Assembly (NCBI GenBank): GCA_964520045.1
Contig: CAZFMJ010000032.1
Coordinates: forward strand, 1-31,091
Source: CAZFMJ01 sp964520045
GTDB taxonomy: Bacteria; Elusimicrobiota; Elusimicrobia; Elusimicrobiales; CAZFMJ01
DNA: 31,091 nucleotides
Direction of reading: 5' to 3'
Part shown: positions 15,071 through 21,815 of the stretch, in pieces
Layout of the letters: each line of letters starts with the position of its first letter
How positions within the stretch are numbered: the first letter of the stretch is position 1
Program-made: the position numbers and the translations under genes
The notes under the pieces: model-generated
Told to the model about the DNA's origin: nothing
The model's database searches: none
What the model saw: only the letters and a program-made list of their open reading frames with translations

Positions 15071-15970
15071 ATGATAAACATTTCAATGAAAATGATGCTT
15101 GAAGCCGGAGTTCATTTCGGGCATCATACGCGAAGATGGAATCCTAAAATGGCGCGGTATATTTTCGGCGAGAGGAACGGCATACACATACTGGATCTTC
15201 AGAAGGCCGTTAAAGATATAAAAAAGGCGTGCCTTTTCGTCAAAGAGCAATCCCAGCAGGGGAAGAAATTTCTTTTTGTGGGGACAAAAAAGCAGGCCAA
15301 AGATATTATAAGGGAAGAGGCTTTGCGCTGTAATGTCTCCTGCGTTTATGAAAAATGGCTTGGCGGGATTTTGACTAATTTCTTCACTATACGCAAATCC
15401 GTAAAGCGCCTTGAGGAGCTTGAAAAATGGGAAAAGGACGGGCTGTTCAGGGTGGTGTCGAAAAAAGAGGTTTCCCGTCTTACGAAGGAGATGACCCGTC
15501 TTAAAAAACTTCTCACCGGCATACGCAGTCTTAATGATTTACCCGACATAATTTTTGTAATCGATCCGGTTGAAGAATCCGGAGCGATAAGCGAAGCCAG
15601 AAAGCTTAATATCCCCGTAGTCGCGGTCTGCGATACCAATTGCGATCCCGACCTTATCGACTGGCCCATGCCCGGCAATGATGACGCGGCCCGCGCCATA
15701 AAACTTTTCTGCTCCATCATGGCCGACTCCGTGCTTGAGGGAAGAGAGGCCGCCAAGGCGTCCGAGCCCGGCAAGGGTGCCCCGGCCGATCTCTCCTCTA
15801 AAGCTGCGGAGGAGCAGGCGGTTCAGGGTGAAGATTCGGCGGAATCGGGACAGCAGACCGAAACCCCTTCTTCTGAAACGGCGGAAAACGGTGCCGAGGA
15901 AAATACTGCCGCTGCCGGCGTAAATCAGGGAGCGGTTCAGATGCCCGCTTCCGCTCAGCCGGAAGCATAA
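15071..15970 (+). CDS. rpsB: 30S ribosomal protein S2
   Basis: The 299-residue protein has the S2 core: ISMKMMLEAGVHFGHHTRRWNPKM, IFGERNGIHILDLQKAV, FVGTKKQAKDII, YEKWLGGILTNF, LPDIIFVIDP and PVVAVCDTNCDPDLIDWPMPGNDDA. S2 joins the small subunit late and helps position S1. After about residue 225 comes a 70-residue Ala/Glu/Ser-rich low-complexity tail not found in E. coli S2, likely disordered. A clear Shine-Dalgarno (GGAGG, about 15062) fixes the start. It leads the rpsB-tsf-pyrH-frr cluster. Confidence 0.95.
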   Translation: MINISMKMMLEAGVHFGHHTRRWNPKMARYIFGERNGIHILDLQKAVKDIKKACLFVKEQSQQGKKFLFVGTKKQAKDIIREEALRCNVSCVYEKWLGGILTNFFTIRKSVKRLEELEKWEKDGLFRVVSKKEVSRLTKEMTRLKKLLTGIRSLNDLPDIIFVIDPVEESGAISEARKLNIPVVAVCDTNCDPDLIDWPMPGNDDAARAIKLFCSIMADSVLEGREAAKASEPGKGAPADLSSKAAEEQAVQGEDSAESGQQTETPSSETAENGAEENTAAAGVNQGAVQMPASAQPEA

Positions 15971-15977
15971 TAAAGAA

Positions 15978-16028
15978 GGGTGCCCAGCAAACCCAGTCCC
16001 CCAGCGGCCCTGACACCCAGAGACCCAG
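15978..16028 (+). repeat. CCCAG octad array after rpsB (left arm)
   Basis: GTGCCCAG, CAAACCCAG, CCCCCAGCGGCCC and ACACCCAGAGACCCAG units repeat roughly every 8-9 nt. The complementary right arm (GCTGGGC, ACTGGGT, CGCTGGGC) lies at 16433-16480 before tsf, so the four-helix-bundle gene sits inside the inverted pair. Confidence 0.85.
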
Positions 16029-16063
16029 AAAAGAGGATGGCCGGTTACGCGGAGAAGGGGATC

Positions 16064-16417
16064 ATGGGAGAAGCGAGATATAAAAATTTGATTGTGTGGC
16101 AGAAGGCTGATGATCTTGCTTTTGAGGTATATTCAGCGACCAAAAGTTTCCCGAAAGATGAAATTTATGGAATTACTTCCCAGCTCAGACGGGCTGTGTT
16201 GTCAGTTCCAACCAATATTGTTGAAGGTTCCGGAAGACAGAGCAAAAAAGAATTAAAACAGTTCGTAAATGTGGCACTAGGCTCGCTTGCGGAAGTGGAA
16301 TATCTTCTGGATTTTTCATTGCGATTCGGATATCTAACAGCGGAAATACACAAAATACTACAGGATGCCCGCCATGAAACAGGAAATCTCTTGTGGCGAT
16401 TTTACAAAAGTCTGTAG
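16064..16417 (+). CDS. Four-helix-bundle protein (23S rRNA intervening-sequence/Avd-like)
   Basis: The 117-residue, all-helical protein opens with YKNLIVWQKADDLAFEVY. It carries the family landmarks FPKDEIYGITSQLRRAVLSVPTNIVEGSGR, LGSLAEVEYLLDFSLRFGYL and a C-terminal helix, matching the four-helix-bundle family found in 23S rRNA intervening sequences and related to diversity-generating-retroelement Avd. Its molecular role is unsettled; a basic surface suggests nucleic-acid binding. The ATG at 16064 is preceded by GGAGAAGGGG. The gene interrupts the normally adjacent rpsB-tsf pair and is bracketed by inverted CCCAG/CTGGG arrays, so I infer insertion as a unit. A second member lies at 20342. 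Confidence 0.85.
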   Translation: MGEARYKNLIVWQKADDLAFEVYSATKSFPKDEIYGITSQLRRAVLSVPTNIVEGSGRQSKKELKQFVNVALGSLAEVEYLLDFSLRFGYLTAEIHKILQDARHETGNLLWRFYKSL

Positions 16418-16432
16418 CTGTTTGTGCTCTTT

Positions 16433-16480
16433 CAGGGCTGCTGGGCAACTGGGTTTCTTTGGCCGCTGGGCAGCCTGATA
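16433..16480 (+). repeat. CTGGG octad array before tsf (right arm)
   Basis: GCTGCTGGGC, AACTGGGT and GCCGCTGGGC units are the reverse complement of the array at 15978-16028 and end about 22 nt before the tsf start. Confidence 0.85.
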
Positions 16481-16501
16481 AATTACCCAATGGAGAACAA
16501 A

Positions 16502-17440
16502 ATGACTACTTCTATTGTTGTAAGCAGTGAAATGATAACGGCTTTAAGAGAAAAAACCGGCGCGGGCATAATGGATTGCAAACGCGCCATACAGGAAGCC
16601 TCCGGCTCCATGGACAAAGCCGTGGAAATACTGCGGAAAAAAGGGCTGGCCGATATGGCCAAGCGCGCCGGCAGAATAATGAAGGAAGGAACCGTGGTGG
16701 TGAAAATTTCGGAAAACGGCGCTTCGGGAGCGATGGTTGAGCTTAACTGCGAAACGGATTTTGTGTCCAAGACGGCCGACTTCCGCTCTCTTGCGGAAAC
16801 GGCGGTTTCGATGATGCTTCAGACGCCCTCTCTTACGGATCCGTCCGCCGATCCGGCGCTGAGCGAAAGCCTCAAGAAACTTGCGACGAAGATGGGCGAG
16901 AATATGGTTATAAGGCGCGGCTGCCGTCTCCAGCTTTCGGGAAGCGGAATCTTCAGCTATTACATTCATACGGACGGCAAAAAGGGAGCTCTTGTGGAAC
17001 TCGGCTTTCAGGGCGATGTTTCAAAGGTGATGGAGGATCTTAAAACGGCGGCTAAAGAAATAGCTCTTCAGATCGTGGCCATGTCGCCCAGATGGGTAAG
17101 GAAGGAAGATGTTCCCGCCGAGGTGATAGAGAAAGAAAAGGAAATATACAGGGCCAATGCCGCCAATCAGGGCAGTCCCGGAGGGCAGTCCTGTGCGAAG
17201 TCACAGGGCAGTCCCGGAGGGCAGTCCTGTGCGAAGTCACAGGGCAAACCCGGAGCCGCAGTGGAGAAGATGCTTGAAGGCAGAATAAAGAAATTTCTGC
17301 AGGCGAGCTGTCTTCTTGAACAGGCGGGAATACGCGATTCAAAAGTGACCGTGGCCTCGATGCTAAGTCAGATAGCGGTAAAAATAGGCGGGCCCATAAC
17401 AGTAAGAAAATTTGAAAATTACTGCGTCGGCACGGAGTGA
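16502..17440 (+). CDS. tsf: Elongation factor Ts, with an in-frame tandem insertion
   Basis: The 312-residue protein starts MTTSIVVSSEMITALREKTGAGIMDCKRAI, the EF-Ts N-terminal module and TDFVSK core that catalyse GDP release from EF-Tu. ELNCETDFVSKTADF and LLEQAGIRDSKVTVASML are both present. GGAG at 16492-16495 fixes the ATG at 16502. Between the core's last helices (EIYRANAANQ and GKPGAAVEKMLEGRIKKFL) lie two perfect 36-nt copies encoding GSPGGQSCAKSQ twice. Other EF-Ts proteins read straight through to a GKP-type motif here, so this is a 24-residue insertion in a surface loop. Otherwise the gene appears intact. Confidence 0.95.
   Translation: MTTSIVVSSEMITALREKTGAGIMDCKRAIQEASGSMDKAVEILRKKGLADMAKRAGRIMKEGTVVVKISENGASGAMVELNCETDFVSKTADFRSLAETAVSMMLQTPSLTDPSADPALSESLKKLATKMGENMVIRRGCRLQLSGSGIFSYYIHTDGKKGALVELGFQGDVSKVMEDLKTAAKEIALQIVAMSPRWVRKEDVPAEVIEKEKEIYRANAANQGSPGGQSCAKSQGSPGGQSCAKSQGKPGAAVEKMLEGRIKKFLQASCLLEQAGIRDSKVTVASMLSQIAVKIGGPITVRKFENYCVGTE
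17168..17239 (+). repeat. Two perfect 36-nt tandem copies inside tsf
   Basis: The units run 17168-17203 and 17204-17239 without mismatch, and their length is a multiple of three. Each can form a CCTGTG / CACAGG hairpin around a CGAAGT loop (the second arm reaching into the next unit), and each contains two GGGCAGTCC-like runs. Confidence 0.95.
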
Positions 17441-17494
17441 AGCCCGTCCGCGCTTTCCCTCATACAGCCCGGCGGAAAAGCGCGGAGAAAACCA

Positions 17495-17540
17495 CTCAGC
17501 GATAAACGCAAAGGGCGCAAAGAGAACGCTAAGAGCGCAG
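17495..17540 (+). repeat. ACGCAAAG array after tsf (left arm)
   Basis: AAACGCAAAGGGCGCAAAGAG/AACGCTAAGAGCGCAG repeats with about 9-10-nt spacing. Its complement CTTTGCGTTTCTCTGCG lies at 17660-17705, shortly before pyrH. Confidence 0.75.
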
Positions 17541-17612
17541 ACCCATTCTTTCCTTGAAGGGCTTTGAGAATGGGTCAGTCCAAACTCATTGCCTTGAAGG
17601 ATTGTTTGGGCA
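17541..17612 (+). repeat. Two-hairpin element, copy 1
   Basis: The first hairpin is ACCCATTCT (17541-17549) with AGAATGGGT (17567-17575). A short CAG spacer leads to the second, with CCAAAC (17580-17585) and GTTTGG (17604-17609). Close copies are at 18601 and 30205. It sits between the two arms of an array pair. Confidence 0.8.
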
Positions 17613-17659
17613 GAGTGTTATAATTGAAATCTAACGCCGGATGAAATAGTAATTTATAG

Positions 17660-17705
17660 TTCTTTGCGTTTCTCTGCGTAAATTCTTTGTGTCCTTTGCG
17701 GTAAA
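17660..17705 (+). repeat. CTTTGCG array before pyrH (right arm)
   Basis: TTCTTTGCG, TTTCTCTGCG, ATTCTTTGTG and TCCTTTGCGG units form the complement of the array after tsf. The stretch 17613-17659 shows nothing else. Confidence 0.75.
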
Positions 17706-17796
17706 TCTGGAAAAGTTGCCCCCGAAGGGGCTTAATTTATTCCGAAACATTAATCTGCGGTCTGAGATCTAAAATTTTCTGCGAAGGAGGGTGACC

Positions 17797-18558
17797 ATGC
17801 CCCGTAAACAGCACGGGACTGCGAGTCATAGCGTTTCCCATGAGACTCGGCTGCCCCGTAGGGTTCTCCTGAAACTTTCCGGCGAAGCTCTTCAAAACCG
17901 CGACGGCAGGCGCGGGATACAGCCGGCGGCGCTTATCGGCATAGCCGATGAGATCCGCAAGGCTTACACAAAAAACGTGCAGATTGCCGTCGTGGTGGGC
18001 GGAGGAAATATCTGGCGCGGAGCCAAGGACAGCGGAGGAGTGATAGACCGCGTAACCTCCGACAATATGGGCATGCTGGCCACTATAGTCAACGCGCTTG
18101 CCCTTCAGGACGCTCTTGAGCATAATGGCATTCCAACCCGCGTTCAGACCTCCATAGAAATACTGCGTCTCGCCGAACCCTTTATACGGCGCCGGGCTGT
18201 ACGGCATCTTGAAAAGGGCCGCATTGTGATCTTTGCCGGAGGAACGGGCAATCCGTATTTTACCACCGACACCGCCGCGGCTCTGAGGGCGGTGGAAATA
18301 GGCGCGGATGTGCTTCTTAAGGCTACGCAGGTTGAAGGCGTTTATGACTGTGACCCCCGCACGCATGCCAAGGCGGTCCTGCTGAAAAAAATTTCGTATA
18401 TGGACGCCATAAAAAAGCGGCTTGAATTTATGGATACAAGCGCGCTCTCGCTGTGCATGGAAAACGGCATGCCGATATCGGTTTTTAATCTGCATGTTCC
18501 GGGCAACATAAGGCGTGCGGTTATGGGATGTGATGTGGGAACGCGCGTAACGAAATAA
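17797..18558 (+). CDS. pyrH: UMP kinase (uridylate kinase)
   Basis: The 253-residue amino-acid-kinase-fold enzyme phosphorylates UMP to UDP with ATP. Landmarks are RVLLKLSGEALQ, VAVVVGGGNIWRG, DNMGMLATIVNALALQDALE, RIVIFAGGTGNPYFTTDTAAALRA, LLKATQVEGVYDCDP and MDTSALSLCMENGMPISVF. A GTG at 17791 is also in frame, but AAGGAGG (17784-17790) would touch it with no spacing. The ATG at 17797, six bases downstream of that SD, is the better start. The N-terminus is about 20 residues longer than E. coli PyrH. Confidence 0.95.
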   Translation: MPRKQHGTASHSVSHETRLPRRVLLKLSGEALQNRDGRRGIQPAALIGIADEIRKAYTKNVQIAVVVGGGNIWRGAKDSGGVIDRVTSDNMGMLATIVNALALQDALEHNGIPTRVQTSIEILRLAEPFIRRRAVRHLEKGRIVIFAGGTGNPYFTTDTAAALRAVEIGADVLLKATQVEGVYDCDPRTHAKAVLLKKISYMDAIKKRLEFMDTSALSLCMENGMPISVFNLHVPGNIRRAVMGCDVGTRVTK

Positions 18559-18579
18559 GGATAACTATTCAACAATAAT

Positions 18580-18780
18580 ACATAGAACGCAGATGACGCA
18601 GTCCCATTCCTTCCTTAAAAGCTTTGAGAATGGGTCAGTCCAAACTCACTGCCCTTTAGGATGGTTTGGACAGATGGATATGATGAACGCGGATGACTAT
18701 AAATATGAGATTAGCCCAAAGTTTTTTTAATGAAAAAAATCATGCTCAATCATAAAAATCAGCGGCATCAGCGGTCTATT
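18580..18780 (+). repeat. pyrH-frr junction: inverted array pair around two-hairpin element copy 2
   Basis: GAACGCAGATGACGCAG (about 18585-18601) follows pyrH, and its loose complement ATCAGCGGCATCAGCGGTC (18758-18776) precedes frr. Between them lies two-hairpin copy 2 (18602-18672; CCATTC/GAATGG then CCAAAC/GTTTGG) and a GAACGCGGATGA unit. No gene is present. Confidence 0.75.
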
Positions 18781-18817
18781 TTTTAAAAGCCAAGTGGTTA
18801 TAAACAAGGAGTGAGAC

Positions 18818-19390
18818 ATGGAAACTGAAACTGGAATAAAAAATATGATTTCTCTTGCCGAAGAGGATATGAAATCCCGCGTTGAAAAACTGCAGAAAGA
18901 ATTCAGCACGCTCAGGACAGGCAGAGCCAATCCCCAGATTCTTGATAATGTTAAAGTCGAGTATTTTGGAGTGCTTGTCCCCATAAAGCAGGTTGCGGCT
19001 GTTATGGTGCCCGAGGCAAGGATATTGGAAATACGGCCGTGGGATATTACCACTCTTGAAGCCATAGACAAGGCCCTGCAAAAATCGGATTTAGGAGTGA
19101 CTCCGGCAAATGACGGCAAGGTGATACGGCTTGCCATGCCTGCCATGAGCGAGGACCGCCGGAGGGATATGGTTAAAATGATAAAGAAAATGGCGGAAGA
19201 TTCCAAGGTAGCCGTGCGCGGAGCGCGCCGCGAGGCTATTGAAAAATTTAAAAAAGCCCAGAAAGCGAAGGAAATATCAGAGGATGAACTCGCCCGTCTT
19301 GAGCAGTCGACGCAGAAAATGACGGATTCTCATACCGCCAGAATTGATGAAATCCTTGCAGTTAAAGAGCGGGAAATACTCACAGTCTAA
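18818..19390 (+). CDS. frr: Ribosome recycling factor
   Basis: The 190-residue protein has the RRF fold: a three-helix coiled coil (EEDMKSRVEKLQKEFSTLRTGRANP at the start; EDRRRDMVKMIKKMAEDSKVAVRGARREA and the final helix) around a small beta domain (VEYFGVLVPIKQVA, LEIRPWDITTLEAIDKAL, DLGVTPANDGKVIRL). It splits post-termination ribosomes together with EF-G. AAGGAGTGAGAC before the ATG supplies a Shine-Dalgarno sequence. The gene lies in the rpsB-tsf-pyrH-frr block. Confidence 0.97.
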   Translation: METETGIKNMISLAEEDMKSRVEKLQKEFSTLRTGRANPQILDNVKVEYFGVLVPIKQVAAVMVPEARILEIRPWDITTLEAIDKALQKSDLGVTPANDGKVIRLAMPAMSEDRRRDMVKMIKKMAEDSKVAVRGARREAIEKFKKAQKAKEISEDELARLEQSTQKMTDSHTARIDEILAVKEREILTV

Positions 19391-19392
19391 AT

Positions 19393-19495
19393 AAGAAGGT
19401 AGATGGGAGAAGGTAGACGGTAGACGGAAAAGCAGGAACAATCGAAGATTTGTTTTTGCCATCTGCCATCTACCGTTTACCGTCTACCTTCTTCT
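19393..19495 (+). repeat. Inverted heptad pair between frr and uppS
   Basis: AGAAGGTAGATGGGAGAAGG/TAGACGG (19396-19428) starts just after the frr stop. TGCCATCTGCCATCTACCG/TTTACCGTCTACC (19458-19490) ends shortly before uppS. The two arms could form a long imperfect stem in the message. Confidence 0.85.
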
Positions 19496-19501
19496 TAATA
19501 C

Positions 19502-20224
19502 ATGCTTACCGATAAAAACAACATTCAGGACGGACTTGATCTTGAAAAAATTCCGGGCCATATCGCCGTAATAATGGACGGCAACGGCAGATGGGCCAGG
19601 AAGCGCTGCCTTCCGAGAGCGGCGGGGCATAAGGTGGGAGTTCAATCCGTGCGCGCCGTAGTAAAGGCCTGCTGTGAGCTTGGCATTAAAGCTCTGACTC
19701 TTTACACCTTTTCCACCGAGAACTGGCTTAGGCCCAAAAGCGAAATAGCGGGGCTGATGAAACTGCTTTTCTGGACTTTGCGGCGGGACACAAAGGAGCT
19801 TAAGGAAAACGGCGTAAGGCTTATGGTAAGCGGCAGAATTGAACAGCTTCCTGATTTTGTCAGAGGCGAAATAGCCTTGAGCATTGAAAAATTAAAAGAC
19901 GGCAGGCGTCTTATACTTAATCTGGCGCTCAATTACGGAGGAAGGCAGGAGATAATAGACGCAATAAACAGGCTGATCAAGGAAGACGGAAAAAAGGCGG
20001 ATGAGGAAACGTTTTCAAAATATCTTTATACTTTCCCGCTTCCCGACCCTGATTTGATAATACGAACTTCCGGTGAGCTGCGGCTTTCCAATTTTCTGCT
20101 TTGGCAGAGCGCGTATTCGGAATTTTATATGACGCCTGTTTTCTGGCCTGATTTCAGAAAGCCGCAGCTTGTGGAAGCGATAAAGGAGTATCAAACCAGA
20201 AAGAGAAGGTTTGGAAAGATATAA
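19502..20224 (+). CDS. uppS: Isoprenyl transferase (undecaprenyl diphosphate synthase)
   Basis: The 240-residue cis-prenyltransferase has IPGHIAVIMDGNGRWARKR (catalytic Asp in the diphosphate-binding loop), GHKVGVQSVRAVV, LTLYTFSTENWLRP, LNLALNYGGRQEI and the C-terminal DPDLIIRTSGELRLSNFLLWQSAYSEFY block. It extends FPP with IPP to the C55 lipid carrier for peptidoglycan and O-antigen synthesis. The ATG follows a pyrimidine array and an AT-rich spacer; no SD is visible. dxr and ispG in the same cluster make its precursors. Confidence 0.97.
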   Translation: MLTDKNNIQDGLDLEKIPGHIAVIMDGNGRWARKRCLPRAAGHKVGVQSVRAVVKACCELGIKALTLYTFSTENWLRPKSEIAGLMKLLFWTLRRDTKELKENGVRLMVSGRIEQLPDFVRGEIALSIEKLKDGRRLILNLALNYGGRQEIIDAINRLIKEDGKKADEETFSKYLYTFPLPDPDLIIRTSGELRLSNFLLWQSAYSEFYMTPVFWPDFRKPQLVEAIKEYQTRKRRFGKI

Positions 20225-20227
20225 TGA

Positions 20228-20334
20228 AGAAGGTAGACGGGAGACGGTAGAGGGTAGACGGTAAAAACTAAGAATGATGAAGAAGGTAGACGGTAAAAAC
20301 TAAGAAAAAAAGGAAGGCAGAAGGGGAACGGAAA
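20228..20334 (+). repeat. GGTAGAC heptad arrays after uppS (left arm)
   Basis: Two blocks, AAGGTAGACGGGAGACGG/TAGAGGG/TAGACGG (20228-20263) and AAGGTAGACGG (20283-20295), are separated by the duplicated phrase AAAAACTAAGAA. Their complement is at 20795-20827. Confidence 0.85.
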
Positions 20335-20341
20335 ACTGAAG

Positions 20342-20716
20342 ATGGAAAAGGCTCATAAAAAATTAGATGTCTGGTTGGAAGCAATCAGCCTTGTGAAAAT
20401 GGTTTATCTTGAAACTCAAAATATGCCAAGCGATGAGCGCTATGGATTAACCAGCCAAATGCGGCGGGCAGCAATATCAATACCGTCGAATATCGCCGAA
20501 GGCGCGGCCAGAAACGGCGGAAAAGAATCCGTGCATTTTTTTAATATTGCGCAGGGTTCCATTAGTGAATTGGATACACAGATTACGCTCTGCATGGAAC
20601 TTAAATTATTGGAACCATCTAATATTTCCCGTCTTACTTCTACCATTGAAAAAGTTGATTCGCTGTTAAATGGGTTGATTAGATATAGAAGACAGGGAAT
20701 GGTAAACAGAAAGTAA
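20342..20716 (+). CDS. Second four-helix-bundle protein (23S IVP/Avd-like)
   Basis: The 124-residue protein has the same fold as the gene at 16064: KLDVWLEAISLVKMVYLET, the family block MPSDERYGLTSQMRRAAISIPSNIAEGAARN, then FFNIAQGSISELDTQITLCMELKLL and a terminal helix. It lies between uppS and cdsA, which are usually adjacent, and is flanked by GGTAGAC arrays on the left and their complement on the right. The two copies differ considerably, so they are not a recent duplication. The ATG directly follows GAAAACTGAAG with no strong SD. Its function is unknown; the position inside an inverted repeat recalls 23S rRNA intervening sequences that carry this family. Confidence 0.85.
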   Translation: MEKAHKKLDVWLEAISLVKMVYLETQNMPSDERYGLTSQMRRAAISIPSNIAEGAARNGGKESVHFFNIAQGSISELDTQITLCMELKLLEPSNISRLTSTIEKVDSLLNGLIRYRRQGMVNRK

Positions 20717-20794
20717 ATGCCGGATGGTAAAAATGATGGAAGGCAAAATGAAAAAACGGCTAGAATTTTGTTTTTTTAATTTTCTTTTTTGTTT

Positions 20795-20827
20795 GCCGTC
20801 TACCATTTACCGTCTACCGTTTACCCT
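20795..20827 (+). repeat. CCGTCTAC heptad array before cdsA (right arm)
   Basis: GCCGTCTACCATTTACCGTC/TACCGTTTACC ends 10 nt before the cdsA ATG. The longer open frame to 20789 translates this array and should not be used as the cdsA start. Confidence 0.85.
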
Positions 20828-20836
20828 CTTTATAAT

Positions 20837-21655
20837 ATGCTTTTACCGCGGATAATCACTGCTTTAATAGGAATACCTCTGGCGCTGTTTCTTGTGCATC
20901 AGGGGAGTTTCCCCTATTTGGCTTTTATATTTCTTGTCATAATACTTGCGCTGTATGAATACCGCCTTGTATTAAGGATGGGAGGCAAGCATGTTCAGGC
21001 CGTTCCGCTGTTTCTTTTCGGCATTATGCTTGCCGCTGTTTCGGCTTTTGACCGCTCTCAGGCAAGGCCTCCCGGCGGCGATAATCTTATACCTCTGGCG
21101 ATAACTCTGGCTGTCATAGGATGTTTTGTGTGGGAGATATTTTCAAAGAAACGTTCTCTGGAAAGGATATCTCTGACGCTTTTGGGAATATTTTTTGTTT
21201 CGTGGACGCTGATCCATATGTTTCATTTAAGGGATTTGCGTCCTTACGGGGAATATATAACATATCTCATGCTTGTTTCGGTCTGGATTATGGATACGGC
21301 GGCCTATGCCGCCGGCTCGTCTTTCGGAAAACATAAACTGGCCGAAACAATAAGCCCCAAAAAAACATGGGAAGGCGCAATAGCGGGTTTTGCCGGGTCC
21401 ATACTTTCTGTGCTGGCCGCCGTATGGCTGTTTCCGCAGGAGGCTTTTTTAAGCTTTAAATCAGCCGTTGCGATCGGCTGTCTTATAGGAGTAATAGGCC
21501 AGCTTTCGGATTTGGCCGAATCTGTGATCAAAAGAGCGGTAGGGGTAAAGGATTCTTCGGGTCTTCTTCCCGGGCATGGAGGAGTGCTTGACCGGTTTGA
21601 TTCTTTTATACTTCTTGCGCCGGCGCTTTATTATTTTTTTATACTTGTTAATTAG
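20837..21655 (+). CDS. cdsA: Phosphatidate cytidylyltransferase
   Basis: The 272-residue inner-membrane protein has about seven hydrophobic segments. It carries the CDP-diglyceride synthase signature near the C-terminus: SDLAESVIKRAVGVKDSSG followed by LLPGHGGVLDRFDS, plus the upstream block ISPKKTWEGAIAGFAGS. It makes CDP-diacylglycerol from phosphatidate and CTP for phospholipid synthesis. The ATG at 20837 (MLLPRIITALIGIPLALFLV) is chosen because upstream codons come from the array. TATAAT touches this ATG. It ends in TAG. Confidence 0.95.
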   Translation: MLLPRIITALIGIPLALFLVHQGSFPYLAFIFLVIILALYEYRLVLRMGGKHVQAVPLFLFGIMLAAVSAFDRSQARPPGGDNLIPLAITLAVIGCFVWEIFSKKRSLERISLTLLGIFFVSWTLIHMFHLRDLRPYGEYITYLMLVSVWIMDTAAYAAGSSFGKHKLAETISPKKTWEGAIAGFAGSILSVLAAVWLFPQEAFLSFKSAVAIGCLIGVIGQLSDLAESVIKRAVGVKDSSGLLPGHGGVLDRFDSFILLAPALYYFFILVN

Positions 21656-21808
21656 GAGACGGCAGACGGGAGAAGGTAGACGGTAAAAATAAGGCGGAAG
21701 AAAGAAAAAGGCAAAAGGTCAACAGAAAATAGAAAAGCTGGTAAAAGGGGAGATTGTTTGGTTTTTATTTTTTTATATTTTTCTTTCTGTTGGCCTTCTA
21801 CCCTCCCC
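21656..21808 (+). repeat. Inverted heptad pair between cdsA and dxr
   Basis: GAGACGGCAGACGGGAGAAGG/TAGACGG starts right at the cdsA stop, and GGCCTTCTACCCTCCCC ends shortly before dxr. A/T-rich filler lies between them. Confidence 0.75.
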
Positions 21809-21815
21809 ATATATT

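Noticed and set aside
17791..17796. GTG start for pyrH
   Set aside because: The Shine-Dalgarno directly abuts it, leaving no spacing; the ATG at 17797 is correctly spaced.
20789..20836. Upstream extension of cdsA
   Set aside because: The extra residues are a translation of the CCGTCTAC array; the membrane protein starts naturally at 20837.
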